A stretch of DNA of 64,000 nucleotides from Pieris napi (lineage: Eukaryota > Arthropoda > Insecta > Lepidoptera > Pieridae), in the NCBI RefSeq assembly GCF_905475465.1, contig NC_062246.1:3064001-3128000 (forward strand), given 5' to 3'. Positions within the stretch are counted from its first letter, which is position 1, and each line of letters opens with the position of its first letter. Made by a program: the position numbers and the translations under genes. The notes under the pieces were generated by a model. The model worked only from the letters and a program-made list of their open reading frames with translations, did no database searches and was not told the origin of the DNA. Positions 44,829-56,024 of the stretch are shown piece after piece.

Positions 44829-45400
44829 ATGAGTTAGACTAGTTCCTTGAGCGAGCGACTCTCCCTGGGGTTGTCTGTTTTAGTGCTTTTGATGTGCGCA
44901 TTAAAGACTCTTATAGTGAAGGCAAATATCAACCAAAAAATCTCCCAAAAGTCTGATTTACTTGTCTATAAAAAAATTGTAGGGGTTTATGTATACGTAC
45001 AATTGGTAGCGCCGGTCGTTCTACCCGTGCGCAATAAATATTAGCTACTGATTATGTTTAATTTCCACACCGACCGATGAGAACCGCAGAGCACTCCGCG
45101 CCTCGCAGCGTCGAGTTATAGAGCGCACGCGGGAAATTAGAAGCGAACGCTGGGACCGTCTTACCAGCAAATTGTCACCTTCGCACACGGCCTATTGGTC
45201 TCTCGCGCGTTCCCTAAAAACCGACACGGTGGCCTCCATGCCCTCGCTAAAACGTCAAAAAAATAATAATTTCATACATACTCCTTAGCTAAAAAACTTA
45301 TTAGGTGTGCACGTGTGCACACACCTAAAAAATAAATGATCAAAGAAACAAATGCCATCTAAAACCCGTATAGGCTTGTAGCACCACTGAATTATTATAT
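44829..45400 (+). mobile_element. Degraded SINE (family 1) apparently split by a LINE fragment
   Basis: A worn SINE head (GAGCGAGCGACTCTCCCTGGG...GTGCGCATTAAAGAC) lies at 44829-44930. A matching tail (AAACCCGTATAGGCTTGTAGCACCACTGA) lies at 45345-45395. The 400 bp between holds the LINE fragment at 45061-45255. The nested reading is inferred from order and orientation. Confidence 0.5.
45061..45255 (+). pseudogene. LINE ORF2 fragment (linker before the reverse transcriptase domain)
   Basis: One frame is open for about 60 codons in unusually GC-rich DNA, with RVIERTREIRSERWDRL then TAYWSLARSLKTD. This pattern of a charged helix, W.RL and Y/F W.l.R.lK matches the segment between endonuclease and reverse transcriptase in Jockey/CR1 LINEs. 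The frame closes on both sides, leaving a dead fragment. A hairpin GGTGTG...CACACC follows at about 45304-45327. Confidence 0.65.
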
Positions 45401-45849
45401 AGATGTGTACAGCTTAGGTCTAATTGTTTGTGGATTTATTGAGAACATCGATTAACCGAGGATACGAGCCGCGTCGTCCGCACACTTGCTGCATCACTTC
45501 ATAATATTAACGATATCCATCAATCACTTCCTTGTTTTGCTGTAGGTACTGTTTCTTAGAGATTTGATATTTTCCCGATATAAAGATTTTTTCATTCAAT
45601 TATTACATAACCAAAGTTACTTTCAGTTTAACACTGACACAATTTAACACAATATCCATTATGAAAAGGTTTTTTTACGACCTTATTATAGTTATAGAAT
45701 AAAAATTTGTAGGTTCGAATCTATCAATTTATTAAGTTACTGGCATGGTAGAAATTTTATAAATAAATAGTAAAAGGCGTCATAAGAATCTTTGAAAAAA
45801 AAGCTCGAGTCTTCCTCACAATCTCTTTTATAAAGATGTTTTAAACAGT

Positions 45850-45985
45850 TAAGAGTGGCGGAGAGTTTATTGCCAGTTCTTCTCTTATGTTCTACGCCCT
45901 TTATTTGAGCACTGGCAATAAATGTAAAATGAGAAGCATTTAATGTATATTTCTTTTTTGACGTTCATAAGTGTACTCTCTGTTC
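45850..45985 (+). mobile_element. 5'-truncated LINE 3' tail
   Basis: It matches the tail module at 32981-33110 (AGAGTGGCGGAGAGTTTATTGCC...) and ends in ATAAGTGTAC before the terminal repeats. Confidence 0.8.
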
Positions 45986-46392
45986 TGCTTACTGAAGTTC
46001 TTTTCTTTTATTGTTAATTATATTATTTTTTCTGTTAATGGAAATGGATGTTATTTGATGTGGCCGAAAAGGAATTTCCAAAGTATAACTTCTCCATTTG
46101 TGGATCGATATGAACGATTGAGTGTCCAATGTCAAACGTGGTTGTTTGTGAATTATATGGTTATGTATGCATGATATTCTACCACTGTTAATAGTTTATA
46201 GATATAGATATTCTTGAAGATAGATAATATCTATGTGATCTCTATTTAGGGTTCTAATCATTTGTCTTAAAAAAAGATGCAGGTAAGTAGGTATATTAGG
46301 TATAATAACAGTACAAGTTTCATTGAAATCGTTTCAATACTCCTTGATACATTGGTTACCATCCAGAAGGGACATTACATTATTATGATTCA

Positions 46393-46428
46393 TTAGGCTT
46401 ACATATGGCCAGCCATATGTAAGCCTAA
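46393..46428. repeat. Perfect 36-nt palindrome (17-bp stem, 2-nt loop)
   Basis: TTAGGCTTACATATGGC at 46393-46409 and its exact inverse at 46412-46428 are separated only by CA. It could extrude as a cruciform or form an RNA hairpin. It is not part of a recognised repeat. Confidence 0.9.
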
Positions 46429-46445
46429 GATACCAGTATCTAGTC

Positions 46446-46800
46446 ATAATGCCGCAATTACATTCAGCCGTAGTGAATTGATTCGTGAAAAATTAAATAA
46501 AATTTATATATTTAATTTCTAATTTACTCTTATCTTCTTTAACTTTTATCTAATTTACTGGCATGTTAGAAATTAAATAAATATTTTTTTAAAATAAACT
46601 TAACAAGATTTATTTTCGATAGATTCTTAGAAAAATACTTTCTTCTGAGAACCAAAAAATTCTTAGAAAAATTCTAATGCCGCATTTACATTCAGCCGTA
46701 GTGAGCAGTGAAGTGGGCAGGACGAGTGTGTAAACGCGATATTTGTATGAAAGTATCGCGTTTACACAACATGCCAGTAGTTTATTTATTTAAAAAAAAT
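46446..46800. repeat. Complex repeat block, likely a degraded MITE
   Basis: ACATTCAGCCGTAGTGA occurs directly at about 46460 and 46689. TTACTGGCATGTTAGAAATT at about 46555 is inverted at about 46770 (ACATGCCAGTAG). TGTGTAAACGCGATA at 46727-46741 pairs perfectly with 46754-46768 around a 12-nt loop. A further direct copy of the TTACTGGCATG motif lies near 45733. Confidence 0.6.
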
Positions 46801-47180
46801 TTAAATAAATAAATTTAATTAAATTTTTTTTCATATGTTTTGTAACAAATAATCTATGAAAATATATATATTATATTAATATACTCATTCAGTTAAGTGA
46901 TAAAATAATCCGTAAGTCATTCTATCACGGCTTAATCTCGATATTTCATTATACCATAGTCACACTTCGTTCAAAGGCTTTTCATGGAGTCCCGATACTC
47001 AATGAATAATAGTACACAAAGCCAGCTATTGAAAATAAGTTTGCTCGTATCCCTACGTGATCGACCAAAATTTAACGACCATTCTGGCATCGAAAGTCAC
47101 AATACAATGACTTGGGATTTTTGGCTTTGGCATTTCTGTCTTGTAAATAAACTTAATTTTAACGTTATTTTTTATAGAAA

Positions 47181-47515
47181 CGGGGGCAAACGGGCAGGAG
47201 GCTCACCTGATGTGAAGTGATACCGCCCATGGACACTCAATGCCAGAGGGCTCGCGAGTACGTTGCCAGCCTTTTGAAGCTTCACATATTTTCATTAGTT
47301 TTGTATTTTAACCTCAATATATAAATTAGACTGTATATAAAAAGATATATAAGTAATTAACAGAATTTTGTGATTACTGTCGAACTTTTCTTACAGATAC
47401 AATAAAGAAATAATACACACGAAGAGAAAGATAAAAAAAATACTTACCACAAACGCAAAGGTAGGCAACGCATTAGCGAGCCTTCACGAGCCTCCTGCCC
47501 GTTTGCCCCCCTATG
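47181..47515. repeat. Inverted pair of dispersed repeat modules
   Basis: GGGGGCAAACGGGCAGGAGGCTC...GTTGCCAGCC at 47181-47280 faces an inverted, internally deleted copy at 47457-47515 (GTAGGCAACGC...CCTCCTGCCCGTTTGCCCC). The same module occurs at 38129 and 40073. Confidence 0.6.
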
Positions 47516-48541
47516 TTGCCCAATATATATGTATGTTCTATAAAAAAATATATATATAACAGGTAGCTTTACCGGTAGTAAGTAACCTGTTTTTAAAAAG
47601 TCCCTTTAATATACGTATAGTTATAATGTATATACATTATGAAAACGATATATTAATCTTATCTATAAAAGCAAATCTTTTAAGCGCCCAATTACCTTCC
47701 ACGTTAATTCGAAACACGAAAGAGAAGACGATGAAATATAGGCGGCGCTTGTCCAAACAATATTGTCCATGAATTATCGTCGGAATCGTTTTACATGACA
47801 TATTTTCCAGAATCATAGCAAATAATTTGTAACAGGAAATATATATTTTTGATTTAACATAATGATATGTCGCTAGAAAGGAATATCAAAGCAGCACTGC
47901 AATATAGTGTTTCGTAGAAACAGCATGGGTGAGAAGACGCAATTAAATTATCAATTTAAATATAGAATTGTAGAACAAGGTGCATTTTCACGGAGAAAAC
48001 GATCAAAGCTCGCGAAACGACGGAAAATGTATAATTTAAAGTCTACATATGTTTTTGTTTAACCTGAAGTCGAACCTGGGAATTTAATGTTGTCATTGCC
48101 TTTGAAATCACGGAGGACGTAAAAAATCATTGCAACCTTTTAAAGCCTCAGATTTCTGTACCTCATTCGTGATAAGCTATTGCATAGATATTATAGCGGG
48201 CATTGAGCGCGACCGAATCAAGAAATTCCGTAACGAAAAAAACCTAACACACGATGACGTAATATAGGTGCGGCAAAAACGCGTTAGAGTGGGACAGAAC
48301 GCATATCTCTGACGAGATCAGTGACGTAGCGTGAGCGCGGCCGGTGCGTGTTAGAGTGAGACAGACTATATAGGCGTTTTAGTCTGAGTCTGGTAGAGTG
48401 GTAGATTGAAATAATATTTCAAAGAAAAACAAATACAAAATGCATAAATAAAAAATAAAAAAATTAACTGCATAAGTTGATAAAAAAATGCTATGCAATA
48501 GCTTTACCGCGGCAGTCCCCGAGTGCCACACGTTTTTTTTT
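47516..48541. other. Unannotated sequence
   Basis: The stretch 48220-48380 is GC-richer with two similar phrases (GTTAGAGTGGGACAGA and GTTAGAGTGAGACAGA), possibly a dispersed repeat. No gene. Confidence 0.4.
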
Positions 48542-48714
48542 ATAATAGGCAATCTGTCTTCTGGCCCTGACACATGCCGTCGACTTTGTAGGACTAAGGC
48601 ATGCCGTTTTCCTCACAACGCTTTCCTTTTACGAGCGTGTATTAAGCGCGCACATAGACAGAAACCACCGGGATACCTAAAAGTTGCACACTGAAGCCAC
48701 TACACCAATATGTT
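48542..48714 (-). mobile_element. tRNA-derived SINE, family 1, partial
   Basis: The body (CATGCCGTCGACTTTGTAGGACTAAGG) and worn head (GCACACTGAAGCCACTACACCAA) survive; the tail is missing. Strongly diverged. Confidence 0.7.
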
Positions 48715-48964
48715 TAATAGACCTACCTTAGATCGTATTCGAATCGTATAATAGTTTTTCTTGCCATCAACATTAATATATACATATGTATGGAATGTTC
48801 GAGCTTGATGAAACTGTTTCAGAATTGGTGGATTTTTTTTTCTTTGACTACAGTTACATATATAAACACTATATAACACCTATTAAAGCAACCAATTGAA
48901 AGGAAGCTAATTAAATATTTCATAAATAAATGTAAAATTGTATCTACACCAATTTATAGAAATA
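48715..48964. other. AT-rich sequence, nothing identified
   Basis: No supported feature. Confidence 0.45.
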
Positions 48965-49281
48965 CTAGCTGACCGACAAACGTTGTTTTGACATTTCTAA
49001 GAAGCATTGTTTTGTTCAATAAAAATAACTATCGCTATAATAAAAAATAGGGGCTGATCATATAGAGGTGAAAATTAAGGGTTGTGTGTATTTTTGTATG
49101 CTGTATATTAAAAAATAAAAATTTTATCTAAAAAGTCGCCCCTTATCACCTAGGGGTTTGAAATTGATTTGTTTCACAGACTTACTGAATATGCATAAAA
49201 AATTTCATAAGAATCGTTTGAGCCGTTTCGGAGGAGTATGGCAACATACATTGTGACACGAGAATTTTCTATATATAGAGA
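48965..49281 (-). mobile_element. Non-autonomous Helitron, family 1
   Basis: Minus strand: A|TCTCTATATATAGAAAATTCTCG start and CTAG|T end, with a GACAAACG region in place of the usual GGCAAA stem. It lies about 48 bp downstream of the donor of the exon at 49330-49400, so it would sit in that gene's first intron. Confidence 0.85.
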
Positions 49282-49329
49282 TACGTACCTTTATATTTCA
49301 TTAAAGCTTAAAACTTTTGAATCGCTTAC

Positions 49330-49400
49330 CGTTCGTTGTCCTGTTTCCTTTTCAAAGATTTAGCTGACAAAAGAGACTCGACCGACATCGAGTTCGACAT
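49330..49400 (-). CDS. Candidate first coding exon, possible transcription factor N-terminus
   Basis: The minus-strand ATG (49400-49398, context TTCAATAATG) opens a 71-nt frame with 23 complete codons beginning MSNSMSVESLLSAKSLKRKQ and ending in DNE. It runs into CG|GTAAGCGAT, a good donor leaving phase 2. Residues 5-11 (MSVESLL) resemble the EH1 heptad (FSIxxIL) that recruits Groucho, typically near the N-terminus of homeobox and forkhead repressors; the usual first Phe is Met here. KRKQ is a small basic patch. The exon sits in a less AT-rich island free of repeats, with a TATAAAC box at 49439-49445. The second exon was not found at lower coordinates and may be far away. It could still be a chance frame; no gene name is claimed. 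Confidence 0.45.
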
Positions 49401-51847
49401 TATTGAAATCCGTCCTTTTTAATTTTCGTAGATGTGGCGTTTATAGGCTTTCGTTTATTTTCAAATGTTTTTACGTTGATTGCAAATTCTTTAATAGGAA
49501 CAAATGTTTAGGTATTTACTTAAGAATTAATTAATTTCATGTAAAAAGTAATTGTCCTGACATAATAGTGTAATGAATTGAATTGAAATTTATTCATACT
49601 TGTATCATTTAAATGTCTTGTATTATTAAAATCCAAAATGTTTTTACAGTCTTCGGGGTCTATAGTCTATATCTGTATGTATCTAAAACAGTAAAATGTA
49701 TATAAAGTTCTTTGCATTTATTATTTGGCAAAGTAATCATTACTATAATTCAGTTACCAATGACAACAAAATCAAAAATCTAAGTTGCTTATTTTATACC
49801 ATATAGTAAAATTATTAACAACTAAAATTATATACAAATACTCTTTAAGGTAAATACGAATTACTTGTGCCAGGGTAATTAATAACGATTAATAAAGTAA
49901 TCATAAATAATTAAAATAAAAGTAATTATACAAATTTTTGTTTAGTTTTAAAATATGCAGATGAATTTTTCCGAAAGCACAAAAGACGAAACCATGCGAG
50001 TTTAGATTGATTCTGATTGGTCAACGGTATCTCTTTAATCACAGACAGGCGATATCGCTAGCAGACAAACAAAAATAGACTTTCTCAAAATGTATTTTTA
50101 AACTCATGCTTTCAAAGGAACATCAGAGAAAGTAGGTGATTCGTCTTCTGATTGACAGTCACGTTTGAAACTGCTTGCTAGTTTCCTCGTGATAGACATA
50201 GAAAAATCATAGACGGATTCGAATTAAAACATTCAGATCGAGTTGTGCATTGTTCAACACAACACTACTCCTGATAGACGTTAGACAAAATATAATTAAA
50301 CACAGAAATCATTTGTACGAATCTCTCAACTAAACATTCAAATGCTTCACTAATAAATCTTGATTGGCGAAAGCTCAAACAGGGTTTAAGATGTTGGTTG
50401 TAGCTAATCTATTCTCTGAGTTGTAAATTATTAGTATTATCACATCACACAGTTATCTATAATAGTTCTGTATGACAGACATTGTTATGTTTTGTATTGT
50501 TGATTATGTTTAAAACGATAAACATTTACATACAAAGGGATTTGAGGAAAATATGCGAATTCTTTACTTTATTTACGCAACTCGGATTATAACGTTCATA
50601 AAAGATATTTTTTCTTATAAATTTTGTTTAGAATAATGCGTAATGTTTGATTGCCACGTTTGATTTTACATTCTTCACTTTGTTTTAAAATATATATATA
50701 ATTATTTTGTGAGTTTTTGTGCGTGTTGTGAAGACAGTTGCGTCTTTTTTCGTCAAATTGATTTCAATCAAGGATATATCTGAGGGCTTAATATTTATTT
50801 GTTAAACGAAATTGTGTATCAAAGGCCACCGAACCTTTCTTTTTGGTACATATAATAAATAACATTTTAATAAAATGTACACAATTATTACCAAATTATA
50901 CGTATATATATCATATATGTAAAATAACAATATTTTTAATACATTTCAGTCTCGGTGTATTTCTAAAGTGATTATTTGATTTGAAATTTCGGAAATCCAA
51001 TAGTGTTTCAAACACATAGATAAGAAAAATACAAAATGTGACAGGCCTTTCACCAAATTGTTTTGGTGTTTAAGTTCTAAAAGTATTCACTTAAAAGCCA
51101 ATTAGGTACCTACAGATAGGACCTGGGGACCGCATTTGTGAATGGTTATTATAAAATTAAAGTTTAAGCGATACCTTGCCAGTATAGTTGTTGTGCATTA
51201 GTTGTATAAATTGTAAGAATTGTGCGAATATTATATTTAAAACTGATCTTTTAACAGGCATATAAACATTATACTACTTCTACGTAGAAAATAAACTACC
51301 AACTAACATAGTTGATTGCTGTATCTATCACTTTTTGCGTTGTAGAGTGGACATCAATTCTACGAATGTCCCCGGCAGATACTTCACAATCTAATTAATT
51401 CGAGGCGATAAAATCACGAAAGTATCCTTCAAAGAAATCTCGATGGCTGGGTATAACTCTGAAATATTTGCGCTAAGTGGAAAAAAGTCGAACGACTCGT
51501 TCAAAAGAACATAGAGAAAAATTATTTTCCGTGTAACTGATTTTAGAAGGTGTCGTTGTAAGTTATGTTAGGTAAAAATTAAATTGTTTTGCTATTAAAG
51601 TATTTAATTTAAATAGGTGAATGAAAGTGTTATAAATTAAATGTATTATTGATATTAATGGATGTATCAAATTAATATCTATAAATTTTCTTATACAAAC
51701 AAAAGAGGATCTACGATTAGTATGTAACAAGCATAACAATATTTTAACACTTTTAAACACTTCGTGAATACGGCCCTATATTTCTCACATTCTATAGTCC
51801 ATATTCTGCATATTATTGATTAACCAAAAATTAACTGTGTATATCCA
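49401..51847. other. Upstream unique sequence, no gene seen
   Basis: If the 49330-49400 exon is real this is its promoter side. A TATAAAC lies at 49439-49445 on the minus strand. The block around 50005-50075 resembles 61225-61290 (see findings). The rest is AT-rich. Confidence 0.4.
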
Positions 51848-52142
51848 GAGCAGTGTTGGCCTTGTGGCTTCAGCGTGCGACTCTCATCCCTGATTTCGTT
51901 GGTTCGAGCCCCGGCTGTGCACCAATGGACTTTCTTCTATGTGCGCATTTAACATTTGCTCTAACGGTGAAGGAAAACATCGTGAGGAAACCGACATGTC
52001 TTAGACCCAAAAAGTCGACGGCGTGTGTCAGGCACTGGAGTGTGAGTACATACTTGCCTATTAGATTAAAAATAATCATGAAGCAGATCCAGAAATCTGA
52101 GGCCAAAACCTAAAGAGGTTGTAGCGCCACTGATTTTTTTTT
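51848..52142 (+). mobile_element. tRNA-derived SINE, family 1, full length
   Basis: GAGCAGTGTTGGCCTTGTGG (A box) and GGTTCGAGCCC (B box) are intact, with the complete body and GTTGTAGCGCCACTGA plus T-run tail. One of the best preserved copies. Confidence 0.92.
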
Positions 52143-52629
52143 ATCATCAGCCATCATCAGCATTCGATGCCAGCACAGACATGATCTGCCCATAGCAAAT
52201 AGCTATGAAATGCAGAAATGTCTGTTCCATACAACACTACGGGGCTTCAAACAAAATTATGCAACAAATGTTCCAAGCTTAAAGGCTAAAAAATTACTTT
52301 AATGTACGCCATACATTTAACGATTTAACAGCCAATCAATCTGTGAATGCCGTTCAGTTATACGATCGGGCATTCATCACGTCACCTGTTCTCAGTTAAG
52401 CACAGAAAAATCGCTGACGATTCATCTCATTTTTTAAACAGGTTAATGAAAGTAGGTTGTAAATAAATGGAAGAACATTTTTAATCCTAAATAAATACCG
52501 TGATTTCTCGTGATAAGGCGATGAGGCTCAAAATATTCGAGTATAAATAAGATATTTTTTACGGATAGTTACGTTTCGGTTGCTTAGTAAAATGAAAAAA
52601 CGGCTTAATGTAGAAAGTTGCCAATACTT
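52143..52629. other. Unannotated sequence
   Basis: It starts with a CATCAGCCATCATCAGCATT phrase of the type seen at LINE 3' ends. No gene. Confidence 0.4.
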
Positions 52630-52850
52630 TTATTGTTTTTCGAAGTAATCTCCGTTCCTCTCTACACGCATTCGATAGAACCACTGAGAAAAGCAGTGGG
52701 CCCATTCTTCCTAAGGGGTCTCTTCTATGGCATTTTCGTACGCTATCACCGCATCTTCAGGGCTCCTAAAGCAAATACCTAGAATTTTATCTTTGGTTTT
52801 GGGTTCGGTTTCTGGTTGTCGGTTAAAGTATGGGGAATCCATCTCGGACA
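52630..52850 (-). pseudogene. Mariner-type transposase C-terminus, inactivated
   Basis: On the minus strand the frame reads KTKDKILGICFRSPEDAVIA, then AIEETP, a stop (TAG), then EEWAHCFSQWFYRMR and finally NGDYFEKQ before TAA at 52630-52632. The spacing of 'SPEDAV', 'W...F..WF.RM' and the final 'NGxYFEK' is that of mariner-family transposases. The catalytic domain is not recognisable upstream. With an internal stop and most of the protein missing, this is a fossil. Confidence 0.75.
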
Positions 52851-53751
52851 AAGCTAAATGTTCGTGTGATATTTCTTGAACTTGATTCATACCAATGCCT
52901 AGGCTTGCCCGTATATGATATGTAATATTGGGTTTATATGACTTTTAGGCCTTTTGTTACCAATTGAATTAAACAAACGTGAAGTGCCCACGCAAAACGT
53001 GCCGCGTTTCGTTAAGTGTGTGTAGGACTCCCGTGAGATCATCCCCTTCCTCTCCGAAGGCAGCGATATTTTGCGGCGACGTACCTACTCACTAAACTGT
53101 CCATGGTCTGCGATGATTACCCTTTTTGGGAGTCCCATATGTTCGTTTGCTATAAGGGATAGCCTTAATGTATGGAGATATTCTTAATGTAATTTATAAT
53201 AATTTCGGTAAAGCGTAATATATGTTATAAAGGATATATACAGATGTAGCAATTAATATTTGAAATAGCTGCAGTTAGCTGGATATTGGTGAACGCAGGT
53301 CGAATAGATTGTTATTGTATAGGTAAACGATTACAGGGGATTTGCCGGCTTTGTTAATTGCCCGTGAATACTGTTATTATTTTTAGTTGTCGTAATTGAT
53401 TTGGAAAATATTTCCTAAATGATTAACCAAGAAGAAATAAATATCTTTAAATAAAATTTCTTGTGTAACGTAAATCTATTTTTACCAGATAGCGCTGCGT
53501 AATTTTTCGTAAGTTTGTTTGTTACGGAGGGAAAACAAATGATTGGATTTGCATTCCCTAATTGCCTCAATATCATATTATCATTAAATCTGATAAAAGC
53601 CAAAAGGCTGATTGCAGATGGGTAAAAGAAAAAAATACAAGTTTAGATAAACAATAGCGATTAAAAAATACATAGTGGATGACGTTTGATGAAGAATGAA
53701 GGAAAGCGTTAAGAATCATCATCAGAATCCAAGATTCGAGGTGTGATAGAT
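52851..53751. other. Possible further mariner debris and unique sequence
   Basis: 52960-53110 is GC-richer and may be older transposon sequence. No frame could be matched. Confidence 0.3.
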
Positions 53752-53929
53752 AGTACACCGTCTTTTATTCACAAGTGATGATGCGAAAAGAGGCCACGAG
53801 CCTGTATGAATCTGGCGCTGGATATAGGAAAGAGTTGGGAAGATTGCTATCGACAATTGCACCGATAAATCGGCTTCTTACAACTTCAGTTGACACCTCC
53901 TGTAAAGCAAATCCCTGGACCGACCCTAA
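53752..53929 (+). other. Open frame of unknown nature cut by a MITE
   Basis: The plus frame is open for about 58 codons in fairly GC-rich DNA up to the MITE target site TAA (53927-53929). The minus strand is open too. Nothing in either translation is recognisable. It may be an old exon or chance; it is listed because base composition differs from the neighbours. Confidence 0.2.
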
Positions 53930-54490
53930 GGCCCTTTCTCCACTGCTCCGGTCCGACGTCGGATACCGGAATGAGTCATGAGAAAAATATCGGAAGGCCG
54001 GATTGCGCTTCTCCACTATATCCGATCCGACAATAATCGATACTTGTGTATTTATCATGCAAAACTTATATTAACTAAAACCCATATACTTAATTTTATT
54101 AATAAAACGTTCTAAATTCTAAATATGTTATTGCCCTGGCTAGTTTATTACTTTTTTTGTATTGTCTAACTTGAAATATTAAAATCTACTTAATAAATAG
54201 TTCACTAATACTATGTTATAAAAATATAAATAAATAGCAACATAAATTGGTTTGGTCCGGGTTATCCAGATTCTTTCAAATTCAAGAAACTATAAATAAA
54301 CCTATGAATAATAATTTTTAACCTCTTGGATATACTTGGACCGATAAAACACCGCGTTCCGATCTAGCAAGTTATCGGATCGTTAAAAACCGGATGCCGG
54401 AGTAGTGGAGAAGCACGTAAGTACTGTTGTTAGTTTCTAAATCGGATCGGTAATTAACGTTTGCCGGACCGGAGCAGTGGAGAAACGGCC
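53930..54490. mobile_element. PIF/Harbinger-like MITE (561 bp), TAA duplication
   Basis: Termini GGCCCTTTCTCCACTGCTCC and its inverse (…GGAGCAGTGGAGAAACGGCC) match for 26 bp with one mismatch. TAA is duplicated at 53927-53929 and 54491-54493; a TWA-type 3-bp target is typical of PIF/Harbinger. A second, subterminal copy of the TTCTCCACT...CCG motif lies inside each end (54009-54029 and inverse at 54392-54412), possible transposase binding sites. The interior is AT-rich and non-coding. Confidence 0.85.
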
Positions 54491-54493
54491 TAA

Positions 54494-54805
54494 GTCTATA
54501 AACGACGAATAAATCGTATCGTAATGCTACGTAATGGCCCGAAGGGTACAACGAAAAACTTCCCTGGTGCTATTAACGTTATTTAAAGGACGTTATAAAC
54601 CTTTTAAGCCTTATCAGAATACTCAGACCTTCCTTTGACCGGTTTACTATACCATAATTCATGAAATATATGCCAATGAATAGACAATAAACAACATGTT
54701 AGGTAGTACAAGTTAGTAACATGAAATTCGTTTTAGGACAAATGAAAATTTCCAGGCTACGGCGGCTATCGATACTGGCTGTATGAAGTATGAACGTGAG
54801 TGCAC
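54494..54805. other. Unannotated sequence
   Basis: No supported feature. Confidence 0.4.
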
Positions 54806-54925
54806 GTGTAACTGCGCAGGTGTATTCGTAGCTGCATGCACAGGTGTATGCGCAGGTGTGTGCGCAGGTGCATGCGCAGGTGCATGCGCAGGTGCATGCG
54901 CAGGTGTATGCGCAGGTGTATGTAT
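54806..54925. repeat. 12-bp minisatellite, GCGCAGGTGYRT
   Basis: About nine units of GCGCAGGTGYRT (TATGCGCAGGTG, CATGCGCAGGTG variants) run from about 54814 to 54922. Because 12 is a multiple of 3, several frames stay open; a minus frame gives a Thr-Cys-Ala-X repeat. I regard this as a by-product, not a protein. Confidence 0.9.
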
Positions 54926-56024
54926 AACATTCCATTACTGAAATTCTATGAACAATACTACTAACTATGCAACAAGATGAGAGATCTTCTATTCTTGGCT
55001 AGACAATATTACTTTATTAATTCAATAATTATTTACATATTGATTCGCTAATCAATTAAATGCCTGTTATCTGTTTTTCTGGTCTTGTAACTACTATATT
55101 TGCAAGATATGTGTAAATTGAATTCCTAATTCCACTTTATAAAAATATAAAACACAAGAACAGAGTGTCTTTTATTTATTACAGGCTGTAAGTACTGTTA
55201 TTGGATACTTTCTTATGTTAAATATCCCTATTAGGATTGTAGTGTATTGACTGAAATAAAGTATTGCTTGGTTGTCTCATGCGCCTACGTCACTTGTCTC
55301 AGTCGTAGACCGACACCCGAACGGAGCGGTTGTGTGTAGGTCGTCTGTACAGGTGTTGTGATGTTGGTGAGCCGTAAAACACTCCAAGAAGCTGGATAAT
55401 TTTCTATGATGTCTTAGTAAAGACTTTAAAAAATATCGACTTTATTTCCTTTGTCTACATTTTCAAAATTAAACCTTTTTAAAGATTTGAGAAGGAATTT
55501 AACACTCAACTCGTAAACTTAAACAAACAGTTCATTTAAACAATTTATCTTTAAGCCCGTATAAAGTACCACTCCTGATTAATATCTTCACAAAGGAACT
55601 AAAATACGTGCGGAATAATATTCCCGTCCCAAATAGTTGGACCGGACTTCATACCCGGAAACGGTTGTAAGATGGAGCGTTGAAGAAAATTTAATGCCTT
55701 CAGTGAGGGTGACAATAAATACAAGGAAATGAGGGACTTCCGACAGGCACCTCGATTCAATTTTCTCAGAGACAGACGCAGTGCAGGCACTGTTCATACA
55801 TAATGTTAGCTCTTGGGAATGTTATGGAAATTAAGGTTTCATTGTATGTGTCAATCTATGTACTGTTTTATTTTCAGCTGCCTTTATAAGTTTGCTACAT
55901 GCTTAAATACTTATAAAAACCCTACATAATGGGTGAGCCTCTTGCCCTCTGCGCTAATAGTTTATGCTTTGTTTAATATACCTTTGGCCCCTGTTTGACA
56001 TACTAAATGAATTAGTAGTAATAT
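54926..56024. other. Unique sequence with GC-rich islands at 55270-55390 and 55590-55800
   Basis: The two islands are open in more than one frame but show no domain. An acceptor-like TTTATTTATTACAG at 55175-55188 and AATAAA at about 55255 could mark a 3' exon. The evidence is too thin to call. Confidence 0.25.

Noticed and set aside
53775..54058. Protein-coding genes spanning the Harbinger-like MITE on either strand
   Set aside because: The frames run into the MITE termini, so the right parts of these open frames are transposon sequence.
54699..54935. Cys-rich repeat protein on the minus strand
   Set aside because: The frame is a by-product of a 12-bp minisatellite, with no start context or homology.
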